A DNA stretch of 64,000 nucleotides from Hetaerina americana (lineage: Eukaryota > Arthropoda > Insecta > Odonata > Calopterygidae): NCBI GenBank assembly GCA_022747635.1, contig JAKTNV010000009.1:29055622-29119621 (forward strand). Reading direction: 5' to 3'. Each line of letters opens with the position of its first letter. Positions within the stretch are counted from its first letter, which is position 1. The notes beneath the pieces were generated by a model. That model was not told the DNA's origin. It worked only from the letters and a program-made list of their open reading frames with translations, and did no database searches. Below, one piece after another: positions 1-11,199 of this stretch. The translations under genes were made by a program, and so were the position numbers.

Positions 1-1688
1 TTATGAGGTAATAATGTATCTTACGTTAGATCTCTACTCCATTTTAATCGCGTGGGCGTTAATTGTTTCATAGTCTATTAGAGGGCAAAAGTGCAGAATT
101 TCACTGGTGAGATAAAATAACTCCCTCGTGCAGTTTTTAGACGGACGAAAAAAATACACATTTCCGAAAGTGCATGCCGAAATATTTTTCAAAAGTAATG
201 ATATATGAATAAAAATTTTGCCTAAGAGGTTTTGTCGATGCTGTGATCATTGCTGTAATTTCATGATCATTCTTGAAGACCTTATTGAGGGAATCGAGAG
301 TTTGTTGTACCATCGAGAGTTACGACTCAGGAGGCCAAATAAAATACTACTTGTATTTTACCCCCGTCTCCGGCTCATCTTTTGAAATTTTCTATACATA
401 CTCTTTAATTACTTTTTCCGTCAGTTGTTCTACTGCTTTTAAGTCTTACTCACGAATCAAAAGGGTAAACTGAGTAAATATTTTATGGCTTAATTTAAAA
501 GGTTTTAATTCATGATTTCTGAGACGCAAATTATATCGTATGTTTACAGATACGTTCTATTGTAAGGCACCTCAGGGATATATGGCTAACTATTTTTGGA
601 TTCCAACAATACCATGCTGATTCGGGAAAATGTGATGTTTGTAATAACGCATTTTTCAACAAAACGTTTGCACAAGTAGTTAATTCAATGGTGAACTAAA
701 GGGGGTAGTAAAATGGTTATCTTTTCTCGAAACATGCATGAAAGAATCTCAACCATGAATATATAGCCATCAACATTCATAAGGCTTTTTTGTGGGAATA
801 AAGTCGTATTTTTGAGAAAGATCAAAGAAAAATATGGTGCATGGTAACAATAAAGCAAGTTTTAATTGGCGTCGAAAGATATTAAAAAACTTGGAAACTG
901 AGGTCGCAGGGAAAACTCGCGTGTATAAGAAGGATACTAGCTATACAGTTCTCAAAAATGAAATGTGGCGACAGGGACAAATGGATTCCACACAATTTTG
1001 AACTCAATAATAATCCGCAAGGGTGGAAATAAGAAGATAGAATAATATAAAGGCGGCATAAGATATTCCTACCAATATATAGGTAGTTTTGAGAATTCAT
1101 AGAAAACCTCAAAATGGAAACTCACGAAATTTAGAACTAGAAAAAAATGATAAAAAGCAAAGTTGAAGGGGTTGCATGGAAAAATCTGAGTTTTTATTTC
1201 AACGAGAAACCAAGAAAATTCTGTAAATACGTAGGCTGGGCGCTATGAAAATTGACAGCAGAAGAATTTTACGAAAACGGTTAAGTATAGCTCTTATTTT
1301 ACAAAAAGCTTCTGCCAAAAGAAGGATGAATATCTCACCAAAACAAAAAAAATTGATTGCCCGATGATTATTGAGAAACAAAACGGTATCACAAAAAAAT
1401 AGGAGAACAGAAAATGTGAGCAAAATATAGCTAAAGAATACAGCCTCAATTCCGGAAGATACCATTTAGAACACTAACTGAGAATGAAAATTATCTCGCC
1501 CCAACCTATCACGGTAAAAATAAAAAGGACACGAGTAAAAACGGATCAGTTTCATAAACTTAGACATCTTTATGAATCCAAGAATATATAAAATCTGGTG
1601 ATATCGATGTCCTCTCTTGACACCAAGAATGTGCTAAACTGAAGCTAGCTAGTAAATATAGCAGCAGACCACGGGGAACACTACACAG
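1..1688. other. AT-rich intergenic DNA, nothing recognised
   Basis: Only short open frames (below about 90 codons) on both strands. I see no splice-bounded exon, repeat or RNA gene. Confidence 0.5.
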
Positions 1689-1888
1689 GGCTATATTATT
1701 CAAAACATTTTAGAATGCAAATCAAATAATTCTCAAGTTGCTGCAATATATTTAGATTTTAGCAAAGAAGCTGACAGGAACCCTAGCACAAAATATCGCC
1801 AGCTTCAATTAGATGTCGTCAATGACGAATTGATTCATAAGATCGTGTAATTCCTTCATCACCGCAAAAAACCTTCATTAACAGTATG
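1689..1888 (+). pseudogene. Non-LTR reverse transcriptase fragment (jockey/CR1-like), broken
   Basis: In frame from 1689 the translation runs GYIIQNILEC, then VAAIYLDFSK, then ELIHKIV, a stop, FLHHRKK and LTV. This follows the order around RT motif A of jockey/CR1-type LINE polymerases: an upstream Ile/Leu-rich stretch, then (A)-I-x-L-D-F-S-K-A-F-D, a hydrophobic helix, then F-L-x-x-R-x-x-x-V. The first catalytic Asp sits in YLDFSK. The usual AFD is degraded to EAD, and an in-frame stop precedes FLHHR. No other RT motif is recognisable nearby, so this is a short old remnant. It belongs to a different clade from the LINE at 4870-6436. Family assignment is by motif recognition only. Confidence 0.6.
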
Positions 1889-2439
1889 AGTTTAAAAAAA
1901 TCAGACTTCTTCCAACTTTTGAAGAAAGTTTAGTGAACGTCCTCCATTTTTAATGGAGGTTGACGATTAACGGTTCATGCATAACATTTAGGATATTATT
2001 TCTCCGTGACGCAGGAACATACAAAGTAAAATAAAAAATTAAATTAAAAGTTATCTGCACATCCCATTATATTTTACGGCTTTTCAATAGGTTTTCCCCA
2101 GGAATTTATCTGCTTAGGTATGTCTAATAACCCAATTCGTCTTGCAGGGTCATGCACTAGCGCCACTGCTTGGATTACAATATATACGTATAATATGAAA
2201 AATAACACCTATCACCCAGTACCTAATCACAAGAAGGACCTGCGGTAGTGGAGGTGAAACTGATTTGAAATAAATATTGGCGCGGGAAAAACAGCAAAAG
2301 ACTACTGATGTGGACCGTGAAAGTTTTAATCATTTCATTTAGTACAAAGAGGATTGGGTTTGTCGCCAAGGACCTTGAAGGATCTAAAGAAAGTATTATA
2401 GAAAAATTTTATGTGGAGTGTAGGCCTATATGGCGAGTG
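1889..2439. other. Intergenic, nothing recognised
   Basis: The stretch contains a small perfect stem (8 bp, 3-nt loop) at 1941-1959 and otherwise unremarkable AT-rich sequence. Confidence 0.4.
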
Positions 2440-2862
2440 TAATTGGTCACTAAGGCGATGACAGGCGCAGATTGGAGACTATTGATTTATTGGTTTAGAG
2501 GATGGGTAAAGTAAGATCGACAGAAATTAAAACAAAGGCAAAGAACGTGGCAAGTTAAGGGAGATGAGAACTTAATTGAGAGAAACCCAAAGGAGGTAGG
2601 AAAATGATGCAAAACATGTTGATTGGAACGTTGAAGACTGATACGGGAGAGAATGTTGCCAAGAATGCAGGCCAAGTCTGGCGATATAACAATAATTGCC
2701 ATGTTGGACGGACCAAGGGTAAGCAGAAAGTATGAAGAATTGAAGAAGGGTTAATTGTAGTGCATGATTTAGCGTTGTGTCGCGTTCGGTGAGGCTAAGA
2801 AATGTGGGGGTGGTTGGTCTATGTTTATACGTACATCCAACACCTAACTCAACCGGTAGACT
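2440..2862 (+). mobile_element. LINE 3'-end fragment (C-terminal RT region plus tail)
   Basis: The purine-rich plus strand matches the 3' part of the LINE at 4870-6436. It carries a GCGCAGATTGGAG segment equivalent to the RRRLEDFE region, then GAGAGAAACCCAAAGGAGGTAGG (equivalent to the RRQEKW region), TTGAAGACTG..GAGAATGTT (KTVIEGRM region), and ends with CATCCAACACCTAACTCAACCGGTAGA. That last tail corresponds to the CCATCC..CTTAACCGGTA tail of the better copy. It is heavily decayed and has no open frame. Confidence 0.55.
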
Positions 2863-2924
2863 AATCTCTACTAATACTTCCTGTATTCTACATAATAGCC
2901 GAGGAAATAATAAAATAAACCCAT

Positions 2925-3690
2925 GCCCTCCCCCTCTTCTACCATGGGAGTTACTACCTTTCCCACCCAAGGGAGGAATAAACAGGGCTCACACGACCGT
3001 CTTCCCGCCGTAGGCGTGATGTTTCCGCGGAGCGCCGCCCAGGAGGCGACCCCTCCGCGGGAAAGGTTTATAGCGAGGGCGGCGGAAGAGACACGGTATT
3101 CCTTCATCTTATCGTGCGCTGAAGCCATCCCTTTAAGGCCGGAGAAGTAAGGATACCGAGGGGAGCGGGAGGTGGTGTCGTGAGTCCCGCGAAGTCTCGC
3201 AGATCAGAGGATGTTGGAGAGAACATGTGGGAGAGAGAACGAGCGAGAGAGAGTGAGTGAGGAGGGAGACATTCATCTTATAAGGAGCCCTTTTCCCCCC
3301 ATAGGGAGGAAGAAAGAAGGCCTGGGCGGGGGGGAGAAAGACAGGGAAGGAAGAAAAATGGAAAAATTCCTCGAGACACTTCACCGCCATTGGCTTTCCA
3401 CACTGGCCAATCCGGATGCTCCATCCATTTCCCTCCCCTCACACTCCTTGCTCTCCCCCCTCCTCCGCCCACACACTCCCCGGGCGCTGTTTTTGTGCGT
3501 GCCGGCGTTTGGAGAGTGGCTCTCGTCGGGAAGTGGGTTGGGGGAGGGGAGTGTGTTTGGGCGTGGGGGAGAGGTAGCCTTGCTCCCCCGCGCGAAACTG
3601 GGTGGCGCAACTGGCCGCCCGAATGTCTTCTCTCTACGCTCCCAAAACCTCTCAATGCTGCCTGCTGTCCGTTCAGTGTAGAATTCGTAA
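2925..3690. promoter_or_regulatory. GC/CpG-rich island with GAGA tract
   Basis: This block is clearly richer in G, C and CpG than the surrounding DNA by eye. It includes a pure GA-rich run near 3229-3262 of the kind bound by GAGA-type factors in insects, and a GCCATTGG segment near 3387. Overlapping open frames run on several frames of both strands, but they are low-complexity shadows (P/R/G/S-rich) without recognisable domains, so I do not call a protein. It could be a promoter or a non-coding first exon. No TATA box or initiator can be fixed by eye. Confidence 0.35.
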
Positions 3691-3929
3691 TGAAAGAATA
3701 ACAAACCTTCCAGTTGTAATCGAATCGCTGGGTTTGGAGGCACTTGAAACACGCATATTACATCACCGACTTTTTTGTAAAAACGGTTTACTATGATTTG
3801 GGACGCGGCAGGTATTTTGTAAGGTGCAGGAGTTAATTAAGGAGATTTGCGCATAAGGGCCGCTAGGTTTCTAAGGAAATGTCACGATAAGAAAACAAAG
3901 GTAAAAGCTGTTAATAAATGAATGGGATT

Positions 3930-4235
3930 CCTTCCGAGGATAAAGGAAAAAGGAGAGACTGAGGCTATTAGAAAGGTACGGAAAACTCGATTTAACTCAA
4001 GGCATTGATGAAATCAAGACTGTTATAGACGGGAGAATGTGAGGCAAGCGGGGAATAGGGAGGAAGAGCATGGCATATTGGACGGAATGGAGGAATGAAG
4101 TAGGTGCAATGGAGAAAATCTAATGTAGTATGAGGTAAGATTGTCTTTCGGGCAAGGCTAAGAAGTGTTAAGGTGTTTGTAAGCTTTTGCTGATACAAAA
4201 CCAACCTTAACAATACACTAACAAATAATAAACTA
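3930..4235 (+). mobile_element. LINE 3'-end fragment
   Basis: The segment reads AAGACTGTTATAGACGGGAGAATG..GGCAAGCGGGGAATAGGGAGGAAG. It translates in pieces as KTVIDGRM, a stop, then GKRGIGRK, matching KTVIEGRMLGKRGKGRN of the LINE copy at 6200-6325. It is followed by a CCAACCTTAAC..ACTAACAAATAATAA tail like the other copies. Stops and indels interrupt it, so it is a dead 5'-truncated copy. Confidence 0.6.
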
Positions 4236-4812
4236 CGGAATCATTAAGGACCTAATTAAATCGGAAGATTGGACCATAAGGGTAAAAGGAGGGAGATAGA
4301 CTACGGTGCCACTCGATTACGGGATCTTTTCTTTCATCGTACGACTCGTAATCATTGCCCAAAGAAAGGAAAATCACGGAAAAACTACGCCCAATGAACA
4401 TAGCTACGAGCCACTCACATTGAACATACCCATGCAGTTATTAAAGGCTGTTGACTTAAACTCCTTACCACACGCAACCTGGACAGCTTTCAGGGTATGC
4501 CGTAGATTTAGAGATAATTTGAGTGGAATGCTAACACTGAATGAATAATTTTAATCCCGGGACCAGAACGAAAAGTTATGAGGAAGTGACCATCGATGTA
4601 TGGGGTCACTTTTTCCTGACACAATTCGTGTCTAGGGTAGGCTTCAGTACGTACGAGAGCCGTGCAAACTTCTCGAAAATAAAATCATACCGAATGCTAA
4701 GAAGCCCAAATTTTTCTGAAGGCTGGCGCCCTAAAACTCTCGGCCCCTCGTAGCGGCAGATGCAAATGAATTATTAGCTAAGAATTTATTGTTAAGACTA
4801 GGAGTACTTTAG

Positions 4813-4814
<2 letters not shown>
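4236..4814. other. Intergenic, nothing recognised
   Basis: Two short open frames (about 70-80 codons) have no recognisable similarity and are not splice-bounded. I would not call a gene here. Confidence 0.4.

Positions 4815-4867
<53 letters not shown>
4815..4867. repeat. (TA)n microsatellite
   Basis: An uninterrupted run of alternating T and A. The LINE body begins immediately downstream, so this marks the 5' truncation or insertion boundary of that LINE. Confidence 0.95.
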
Positions 4868-4869
<2 letters not shown>

Positions 4870-4870
<1 letters not shown>

Positions 4871-6324
4871 TTCTAGGCATACTAGACAATGAGCTAGAAA
4901 GGGCATTAAGGGAGATGAAACTAAATAAGGCCGTGGTGGTGGATAACATTTCCGCGGAACTTTTAAAATGCTTAGGAAAATGTGGGAGGAAGAGGCTATA
5001 TGGGCTGAGCCGTAGTATTTTTGAGGAAGGAATCTGGCCGGAAGGCTTTGTCAGATCCGTTTTAGTTCCTATTCCGAGGAAGGTAAAGGCTACGTCATGT
5101 GAGGACTACAGGACAATTAGTTTGATATCCCACGCAGCTAAAGTTGTTCTCAGGATCATAAGAAAAAGGATAAAGAGTAGGGCAAATGATTACTTAAGGG
5201 ATGATCAGTTTGGGTTTAGGAAGGGGAGAAGTATGCGTGATGCCATTGCAGTAATGAGATTATTAATCGAGAGGAATATAGAACACAACCAGGAGGTATT
5301 TGCCTTGTTTCGTAGATTTCGAAAAAGCGTTTGATAGAGTGAATTGGGAAAAACTAATGAGTATTCTGCAGAAAATAGGAATAGATTGGAGGGAAAGGAG
5401 GCTAATCCGCAACCTGTACATGTCTCAGACTGCTCAGGTGCGAGCGGGGAACGGGAAGTCCGGTTGGGCAGTGTTAGGAAGAGGTGTAAGGCAGGGTTGC
5501 CCATTATCACCGTTGCTGTTCAACCTGTATGCAGAGGAAATGATTAAATAGGCATGGGAAGAACTGGAGGTACGAATGAAAGTGGGTGGGGAATTCGTAA
5601 AATCAGTTAGGTTTGCTGATGACCAAGCTTTAGTTTGTCAGTCAGCCAAGGGGCTGCAAGCATTGCTGAGTAAATTGGAAATTCAGTGCGACAGGTATGG
5701 GGATGAGAATCAATATTAATAAAACAAAGGTTATGCGATTTTCTAGAAAGAAAAATGCTAAGCTTAACATTAGAATAGGAGGGCAAAAACTAGAGCAGGT
5801 AGAACAGTTTACGTATCTCGGTAGTGTTTTGGACCAACACGGTCAAAGTAGTAGGGACGTAAGGAGAAGAATTGCGCTAGGCAAAAAGGCTTTCACAAGG
5901 AGGAGGGAGTTCATGACGGGGACGTTGAGTAAGGATGTTAAGAAAAGACTCGTAAAAACTTTGATATGGAGCGTAGCTATGAACGGCGCGGAAACGTGGT
6001 CATTGAAGCAGGAGGATAGACGTAGACTGGAGGATTTTGAAATGTGGGTGTGGTGAAGAATGGAGAAGGTGAAATGGACCGAGTAGAAAACAAATGTGGA
6101 AGTACTTGGTATGGTGGGCTAGGAGAGGGGTTTGTTGGGAGAAATCCTATGGAGGCAGGAAAAGTGGATGAAGGGGGGAGCTTATTGACCGGCAGCGGGA
6201 TGTTGAAGACTGTGATTGAGGGGAGAATGTTAGGCAAACGAGGAAAGGGAAGGAATAGGATAAGGATGTTGGAAGGGATGAAGGGAGGAAGAAAGTACTC
6301 AGAGCTAAAGAGGGACCTGAAGTA
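4870..6324 (+). pseudogene. LINE ORF2 reverse transcriptase, 5'-truncated and broken
   Basis: This is a non-LTR retrotransposon polymerase fragment. It opens as ILDNELERALREMKLNKA and SAELLKCLG, then RT motifs in order: VLVPIPRK, DYRTISLIS, DDQFGFRKG, FVDFEKAFDRVNW (catalytic Asp), GVRQGCPLSPLLFNLY, FADD (catalytic Asp pair) and FTYLGS. After RT come GAETWSLKQEDRRRLEDFE and, near the end, KTVIEGRMLGKRGKGRN. The endonuclease domain and 5' end are missing. Damage: a +1 insertion near 5304 before CFVDFEK, a TAG at 5549 within MIK/AWEEL, a +1 G near 5699 (RYGMRIN), a TGA at 6054 in MWVW/RMEKVKW, further stops to 6180, and another frame change at the G-run near 6174. The catalytic residues themselves are unmutated, suggesting a fairly recent death. 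The gene is dead; the clade (RTE-like or similar) is uncertain. Confidence 0.9.
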
Positions 6325-6436
6325 AAGTAGGATGTTGTGTTTTGCTAGGGGTCACAAATTATTTAATTAGTAATTATGCCCATCCAAAAACCTACCTTAA
6401 CCGGTATATTACCTAATAATAATATATATATATATA
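6325..6436 (+). mobile_element. LINE 3' UTR/tail ending in (TAA)/(TA) repeat
   Basis: After the ORF2 stop comes a short tail carrying GCCCATCC..CTACCTTAACCGGTA and then TAATAATAATATATA. The same tail word recurs at 45560-45595 and, decayed, at 2834-2862. It therefore marks the 3' end of this family. A simple-repeat end rather than poly(A) is usual for RTE-type LINEs. Confidence 0.6.
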
Positions 6437-6446
6437 TGATTCTGAT

Positions 6447-6495
6447 CTGATGATATATATGATTCTGAAGACGACAGCCGTGCTGTCGAAACGTC
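6447..6495 (+). repeat. CTGAAGA-stem-loop-GAAACGTC motif beside microsatellites
   Basis: CTGATGA (6447-6453) and CTGAAGA (6465-6471) precede a 7-bp perfect stem, CGACAGC at 6472-6478 and GCTGTCG at 6482-6488 with loop CGT. AAACGTC follows. As I recall, this layout is a recurrent repeat-end motif in metazoan genomes, often linked to Penelope-like elements. It superficially resembles the CUGANGA..GAAA core of a hammerhead ribozyme, but stems I and III are not evident and the junction bases do not fit well. No reverse transcriptase of the Penelope type is seen nearby. Confidence 0.35.
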
Positions 6496-6556
6496 AAATA
6501 ACAAATTGTGAGTGTCCTTTCTTTGTGTCTCTATATTCTAAAAATCTACATCTGTG

Positions 6557-6562
<6 letters not shown>

Positions 6563-6634
<72 letters not shown>
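6563..6634. repeat. (TA)n microsatellite
   Basis: An uninterrupted alternating TA run. The open frame that ends in repeated Tyr-Ile over this run is an artefact. Confidence 0.95.
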
Positions 6635-6636
<2 letters not shown>

Positions 6637-6676
6637 CCCAATATTTCTGTTTAAAAACAATATTAATGCTTATTTG

Positions 6677-6832
6677 GAGGAGGCGTGGTATTTCAGTGGG
6701 TAGAGCAGTAGGCTACTGAGCGGAGGGCCCGGGTTCCATGTCTGCAAAAGCTTCTGAGCGCCGTCAGCTTCACCCAAGATGTGTGATTTTTTTCGGGTAC
6801 CAGGACTTCCTGAGAAACCACGGGTGTTACAA
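6677..6832 (+). mobile_element. tRNA-derived SINE, copy 1 of a three-copy family
   Basis: The head looks like a pol III promoter: an A-box-like TTTCAGTGGGTAGAGC near 6701-6716 and a B-box-like GGGTTCCATGTC near 6731-6742, flanking CAGTAGGCTACTGAGCGGAGG as in a tRNA anticodon arm. The 3' body carries CAGCTTCACCCAAG, GTGTGATTTTTTTCGGGTACCAG and TCCTGAGAAACCACGGG. The same head and body recur in inverted orientation at 28981-29125 and 40436-40580. Ends are approximate and I see no clear target-site duplication. It is not a functional tRNA: the acceptor stem is absent. Confidence 0.75.
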
Positions 6833-8559
6833 GGGGAGAAAACCGACACTCCGACCCTCAAGTAACGCCATTTCAACCCTCGCCAATCAGAACAACTTTC
6901 TGGTCGATTACTGTGTTTTATTTAACGAAAATCGTTCAGACGAATCGAAGCATATAGTTACGGGTGAATTTTCACGGAGACAACAATTTGGCTGGTAATG
7001 GTTGTATCTTTTTCTTCTTCCTCCTGTTGGAGAATGTTTTGTAACAAGAGAATGATAATGCAACATGTATATCAAATTGCTAAAGAAATACGTCTGTAAG
7101 GAGCAGGCAAAGGAAGTTCAATGGGAAATATACAAAAGGAGGAGGGATGTAGACATAGACATATTTTGACCTACCACAGTGTGTCAGATAACTGTGGAAG
7201 GAAAACTGGAATATAGAGTGAAAAGTAATCATGTTGGCAGCATTCATTTCAATAAAGTGTGACAGCAACCGAGAGCTAATAAATTAAGCAGGAGGTAAAT
7301 TCAACTAGACCTGGCACTATCTCCCTCACGATATCCAGTTGAAGCATTGAACTCAGCAGCGCATCAGTTACCATTGCCATGCACAGCAGGGCAGTGAATA
7401 GCAGAATCGCGATTTTTTCACGAGTGGGATATAGGATTTAATATTTATCATAATTAATGGAAATATCCAACAAGATCGTGTATTCAGCAACTCAAGAGAT
7501 TGATGCAAAAGAAGAGAAATTTAGGTCGTTTACTACGGGAGAGGAGTTGAATTCAACAGAGCTAATATTGAATAACAGCTAATAGGGAGGGATTTTCAGA
7601 TTGGATGACAATTGTCTCAAACAACAATAGCAAAGCCAAGTTTCTCTGACGCAACGCAGATACCGATTGAATTAACTAATCGACACCCATATTCGAGATG
7701 GTATGGGATAGTCAAATTTTGAAAACTTATAATGTAAGCTCCACTTGCCATAATATACTATTATTTATTCATCAGCAAGCCGAATGTAGCAATAAAGGCT
7801 TCATATATATGGTTTTTTAAATAAAAAAGTACGCCGTAAAAAAAGTATGTGATGAAATAAAAGTAATGTCAAAAATGAAAGTGGAATAACACATGAGAGG
7901 GAATAAGGAAAACAGATAAATGCTTGTCTTAAAGTCTCTCGATCTGAAAAGAAAAGGAAAATAATATTGTAGCAACATTGTAGCAATTAAGAAATGGGAA
8001 AGCTCCCCTGGTTTTTCAATGAGGCAAATATTTCATGTTTGTTCACGGTCCCTTCATTAAAAGATGTAAGATACCTGTTTAACATAGATACAGGTATGTA
8101 TATCTGGATGTATAATATTTATAGATGATCGTACAACTTGCTTGGCGATACCGCTGTTTTCGTATATCTCAGCTCGATATGGAATGGTTAATATTCATTT
8201 TATCGTCTCATAGCTGGGAAAATAACAATATATACTTAATGAACCTTGGAGCCTCTATCCTGTTAAATAAAAATTAATATATTTTCCTTATCGAAAGCCT
8301 CTAATCGCTTTTATCACCTCAAGCTTAATGGTTGATAGAATATTCTTTGAATGTGCCTCTAATTTTGTACCAATTTCCCCTGCCTAACGTAAAATAGCTC
8401 CATTATCCCATTTTGTGTTTTGAATCATCAGAAGGACGTTTTTGAGTATGTGGCAAATTATAGTACTTCGTTGAAAGGACAGTGTCAAAAAAATTTCCCA
8501 TTGGTGCTCGTAAAATGCTTTTCTTCCTCCCATACCGTGGTTAATAAGGCGAAACGGTG
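6833..8559. other. Intergenic, nothing recognised
   Basis: AT-rich sequence with only short open frames (60 or so codons). I find no exon, repeat or transposon ends here. Confidence 0.4.
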
Positions 8560-9560
8560 CCTGGCTGCTTAAAGCCGTGCGCTCAGGAATTGAGGAACCT
8601 GAGTACGACGAATTCCTGGGCGATTACCCACCGTGTGGGATGAGGCATAGTCCGGGGGCTTCGATTGCACCCGAGTTGTTTCAGCCAGCGCCATTGGAGC
8701 TAATTGGGGGCAAATCTCCCGCCCTTGGGGGCCGTAACCATTACCGCCACCGTCCTCGTCAATTGAGGAGGAATTTCCGGTGCCATAACGATTTTGAGCA
8801 CGAAGCATCCCCGTTCGCTCACTCCATTACGGCTCGTGGTGACCCGACACTCAGTTACGCAACCCAGTTGCACGCGCTACAGAGGGCGGCCGAACGGAGA
8901 GCGAGCGGATGGGGGAAGGGATCAGAAGGGGCGGGGAGGTGGGGATAAAACCGGTCCCCCGGATCTGAGTACAGGGGGCGCTAAAGGCTCGGTTTTAGGG
9001 AGTGGGATGAGGGAGCAGTAGCAGAGGGGGTGGATGGAGGCGGCGTATTTAGGAAGTTGAGGCGGGTTAGAGAGAGAGGGAGAGGGTTCATTGGGAGGGA
9101 GGGGGCTTATGGGAGGAGCCAAAGTGCGTGGTGGGGGAGTTCTAGTGTGGTTGCGGTAAGGGAAGGTGGGGAGGAGGGCAACACTGCAACGTATATGGAT
9201 GGCATAACCCCTCCCATCTCGCATAACCTCCCACCCACTCCCCTAACCCCTCTCACACCCCCGCACCAACCCGAAAAAAATTCCTTCGCTCTCCCCATCC
9301 TTGCCATTAGCCCTTTTCTCGTTCCCCGCCCCACAGTGACTCAACAATGGCCATATACTTGGCTTGTTTCGCTTTGAGTAATACTCTGCTCTGAAGAGCA
9401 ACTTTGGCCCTTTCCTTCTCCATTATGTTCCCCATCCACATTCTTCTCCCTCCCACCCTCCTTCTTCCTCTCCCTCGTCCTCTTAACAATCAATGCCCCC
9501 GCGCAGGATTTAGGCTCGCAGCCGCTCCTCGCATTCATCTCCCCGTAAACAAGATCGCGA
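8560..9560. promoter_or_regulatory. GC/CpG-rich island, non-coding or unknown
   Basis: A one-kilobase block markedly richer in G+C than its surroundings. It has a strand-asymmetric centre (G-rich on plus at 8890-9190, then C/T-rich at 9220-9490) and GA-rich runs near 9066-9082. Frames on both strands are open for 100 or more codons but read as low-complexity P/T/R/G-rich strings without domains. It could be a CpG promoter, a UTR exon or a regulatory island. Confidence 0.3.
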
Positions 9561-11199
9561 GCATTCGAGATTCCTTGGGCAGACCACCAAGTGATGAACG
9601 CTGTGTCTCGAGCATTGGAATCGGATGAAGTTCAAGGGGTCATCGCCAGTGTCATTTCAATTATTTTTCATTGTGAGCAGGCGTAGAACACATTTTTTGA
9701 CTAACTAGAATGGAAGCGTGTCGAGTTTACACGGAAGGAAACATTCTAGGATCGCAATGTATTTGTAGACGAGACCATAGTGACGCGTAAAGAGAAATTT
9801 AATGCAGAACCGATCGCTATAATGAATCATTTTCCTCTCGCTCGATTCGATACCACAGCAGCAGCTAACATAACTTACGACTCATCCATTTATAATTACT
9901 CTAGTTAACGTCTGGGGACAGCATGTACTCGTATAGAAACTTGAACGTCATTTGATAGATTTTTTACTTAATTTTTTCCCTTTACCCTTTCTCTCCCATA
10001 TCCTCCTTTATCACCCTACCCTTCCTACCTGCTGCTTGCACCCCCTGCCACACACATTTTTGGTGCTCACGCATTTATATCGATGTCGATGTGACCTAAC
10101 ATCCGTTGACACACGCCCCAGTGGGCTTGGAGGCAAGTAAGCGTCACGGACATGCAGGAGCATTTAGGCTAGGAGCCACTTTATTCTTAAAGATAGCAGG
10201 CTTAAAGAACTTTAGAAAAGTACATGGCATCTGAGTTCGTTTAAAACATAGAAGGAATTATTACGGCCCAAATTTTATTGGTAGAATGAACCACTGGGAT
10301 AAAATGAGAGAGATACACACCGTATCAGATAGATTCGTGTTTCCCTCACCATTTCCTGAAGTATGGCCATTGCCCTAACACCCCCGGCCACACGCCCTTG
10401 CGACGGCTCGCGGGGTGTAGATGGGTATAGATATACCTGTATTGGCGGCTTGCGGGGTATTAAGTAGATGTGGGTGAATCTCTAGCCTAAAATATTTTAC
10501 GAGAAGATACGCGATGGACACTGAATTCTACTGCTTTCAAAGTTTATATTAAACCCCCGAACAGTTTCAGTGCCTCACGTTGATTGCCGGGTATGGTAAT
10601 TCATGGAAATAAGTTGGAAAAGGTCGCCTGGATGGGATTTAGTCTGGGACATTTTCCTTTCGAGTGTACGCGATAAAATCTATGTGTGATGCAATGGAGT
10701 CGTAACTCTAAGTCTGCTTAGATTGTCTTCGTTGACGGCTTTACCAAGAGACAAGAGATCTTGTTGTGTCTCTTCTCTGTTTGGATCGAGTGAATAGAGT
10801 TTGAACTACTGCCTCAGCATGGAAAGCAATAAGGATTTTGTGTAATAATCTCTGTAAAAATAATCTTTTCCCCTAGCATTCGATATATTAGCCCGTGCTT
10901 AGAGACATTTAAAAACAACAGACTATTTAATAAGCGTATCCTGTTAGTTGCCTGTATGAATTGACATTTTTACTTATATGGCAGGCCCTGACATGACCTC
11001 CCACCACACTCCATTGCGGCAGATGGCAATGAGTAGATGTAGAATACATTCGTAAACCCGTAGAATGGCTTCGGATTTGGATAGGGATGCTATTGCGTGG
11101 ACGTTTAGTAATTGATGAGCGAGTGAGGACATCCACATCCGAGTCGATAATTCATTGAAATGTTCGGAGACGATAGAAATAATGCCTTCTTTCCTCCAA
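9561..11199. other. Intergenic with two copies of a dispersed C-rich motif
   Basis: Copies of a CACCCCC(T/G)GCCACAC word occur at about 10038-10056 and 10378-10397. The second is followed by a repeated unit (GGCTCGCGGGGTGTAGATGGG, then GGCTTGCGGGGTATTAAGTAGATG). The same word recurs elsewhere in the window. No gene is recognised. Confidence 0.4.

Noticed and set aside
3211..3752. Several 100-150 codon frames on both strands
   Set aside because: Mutually overlapping, low-complexity, and explained by high G+C lowering stop frequency. No domain or splice evidence.
6450..6635. Open frame ending in repeated Tyr-Ile
   Set aside because: It is a translation of the (TA)n microsatellite.
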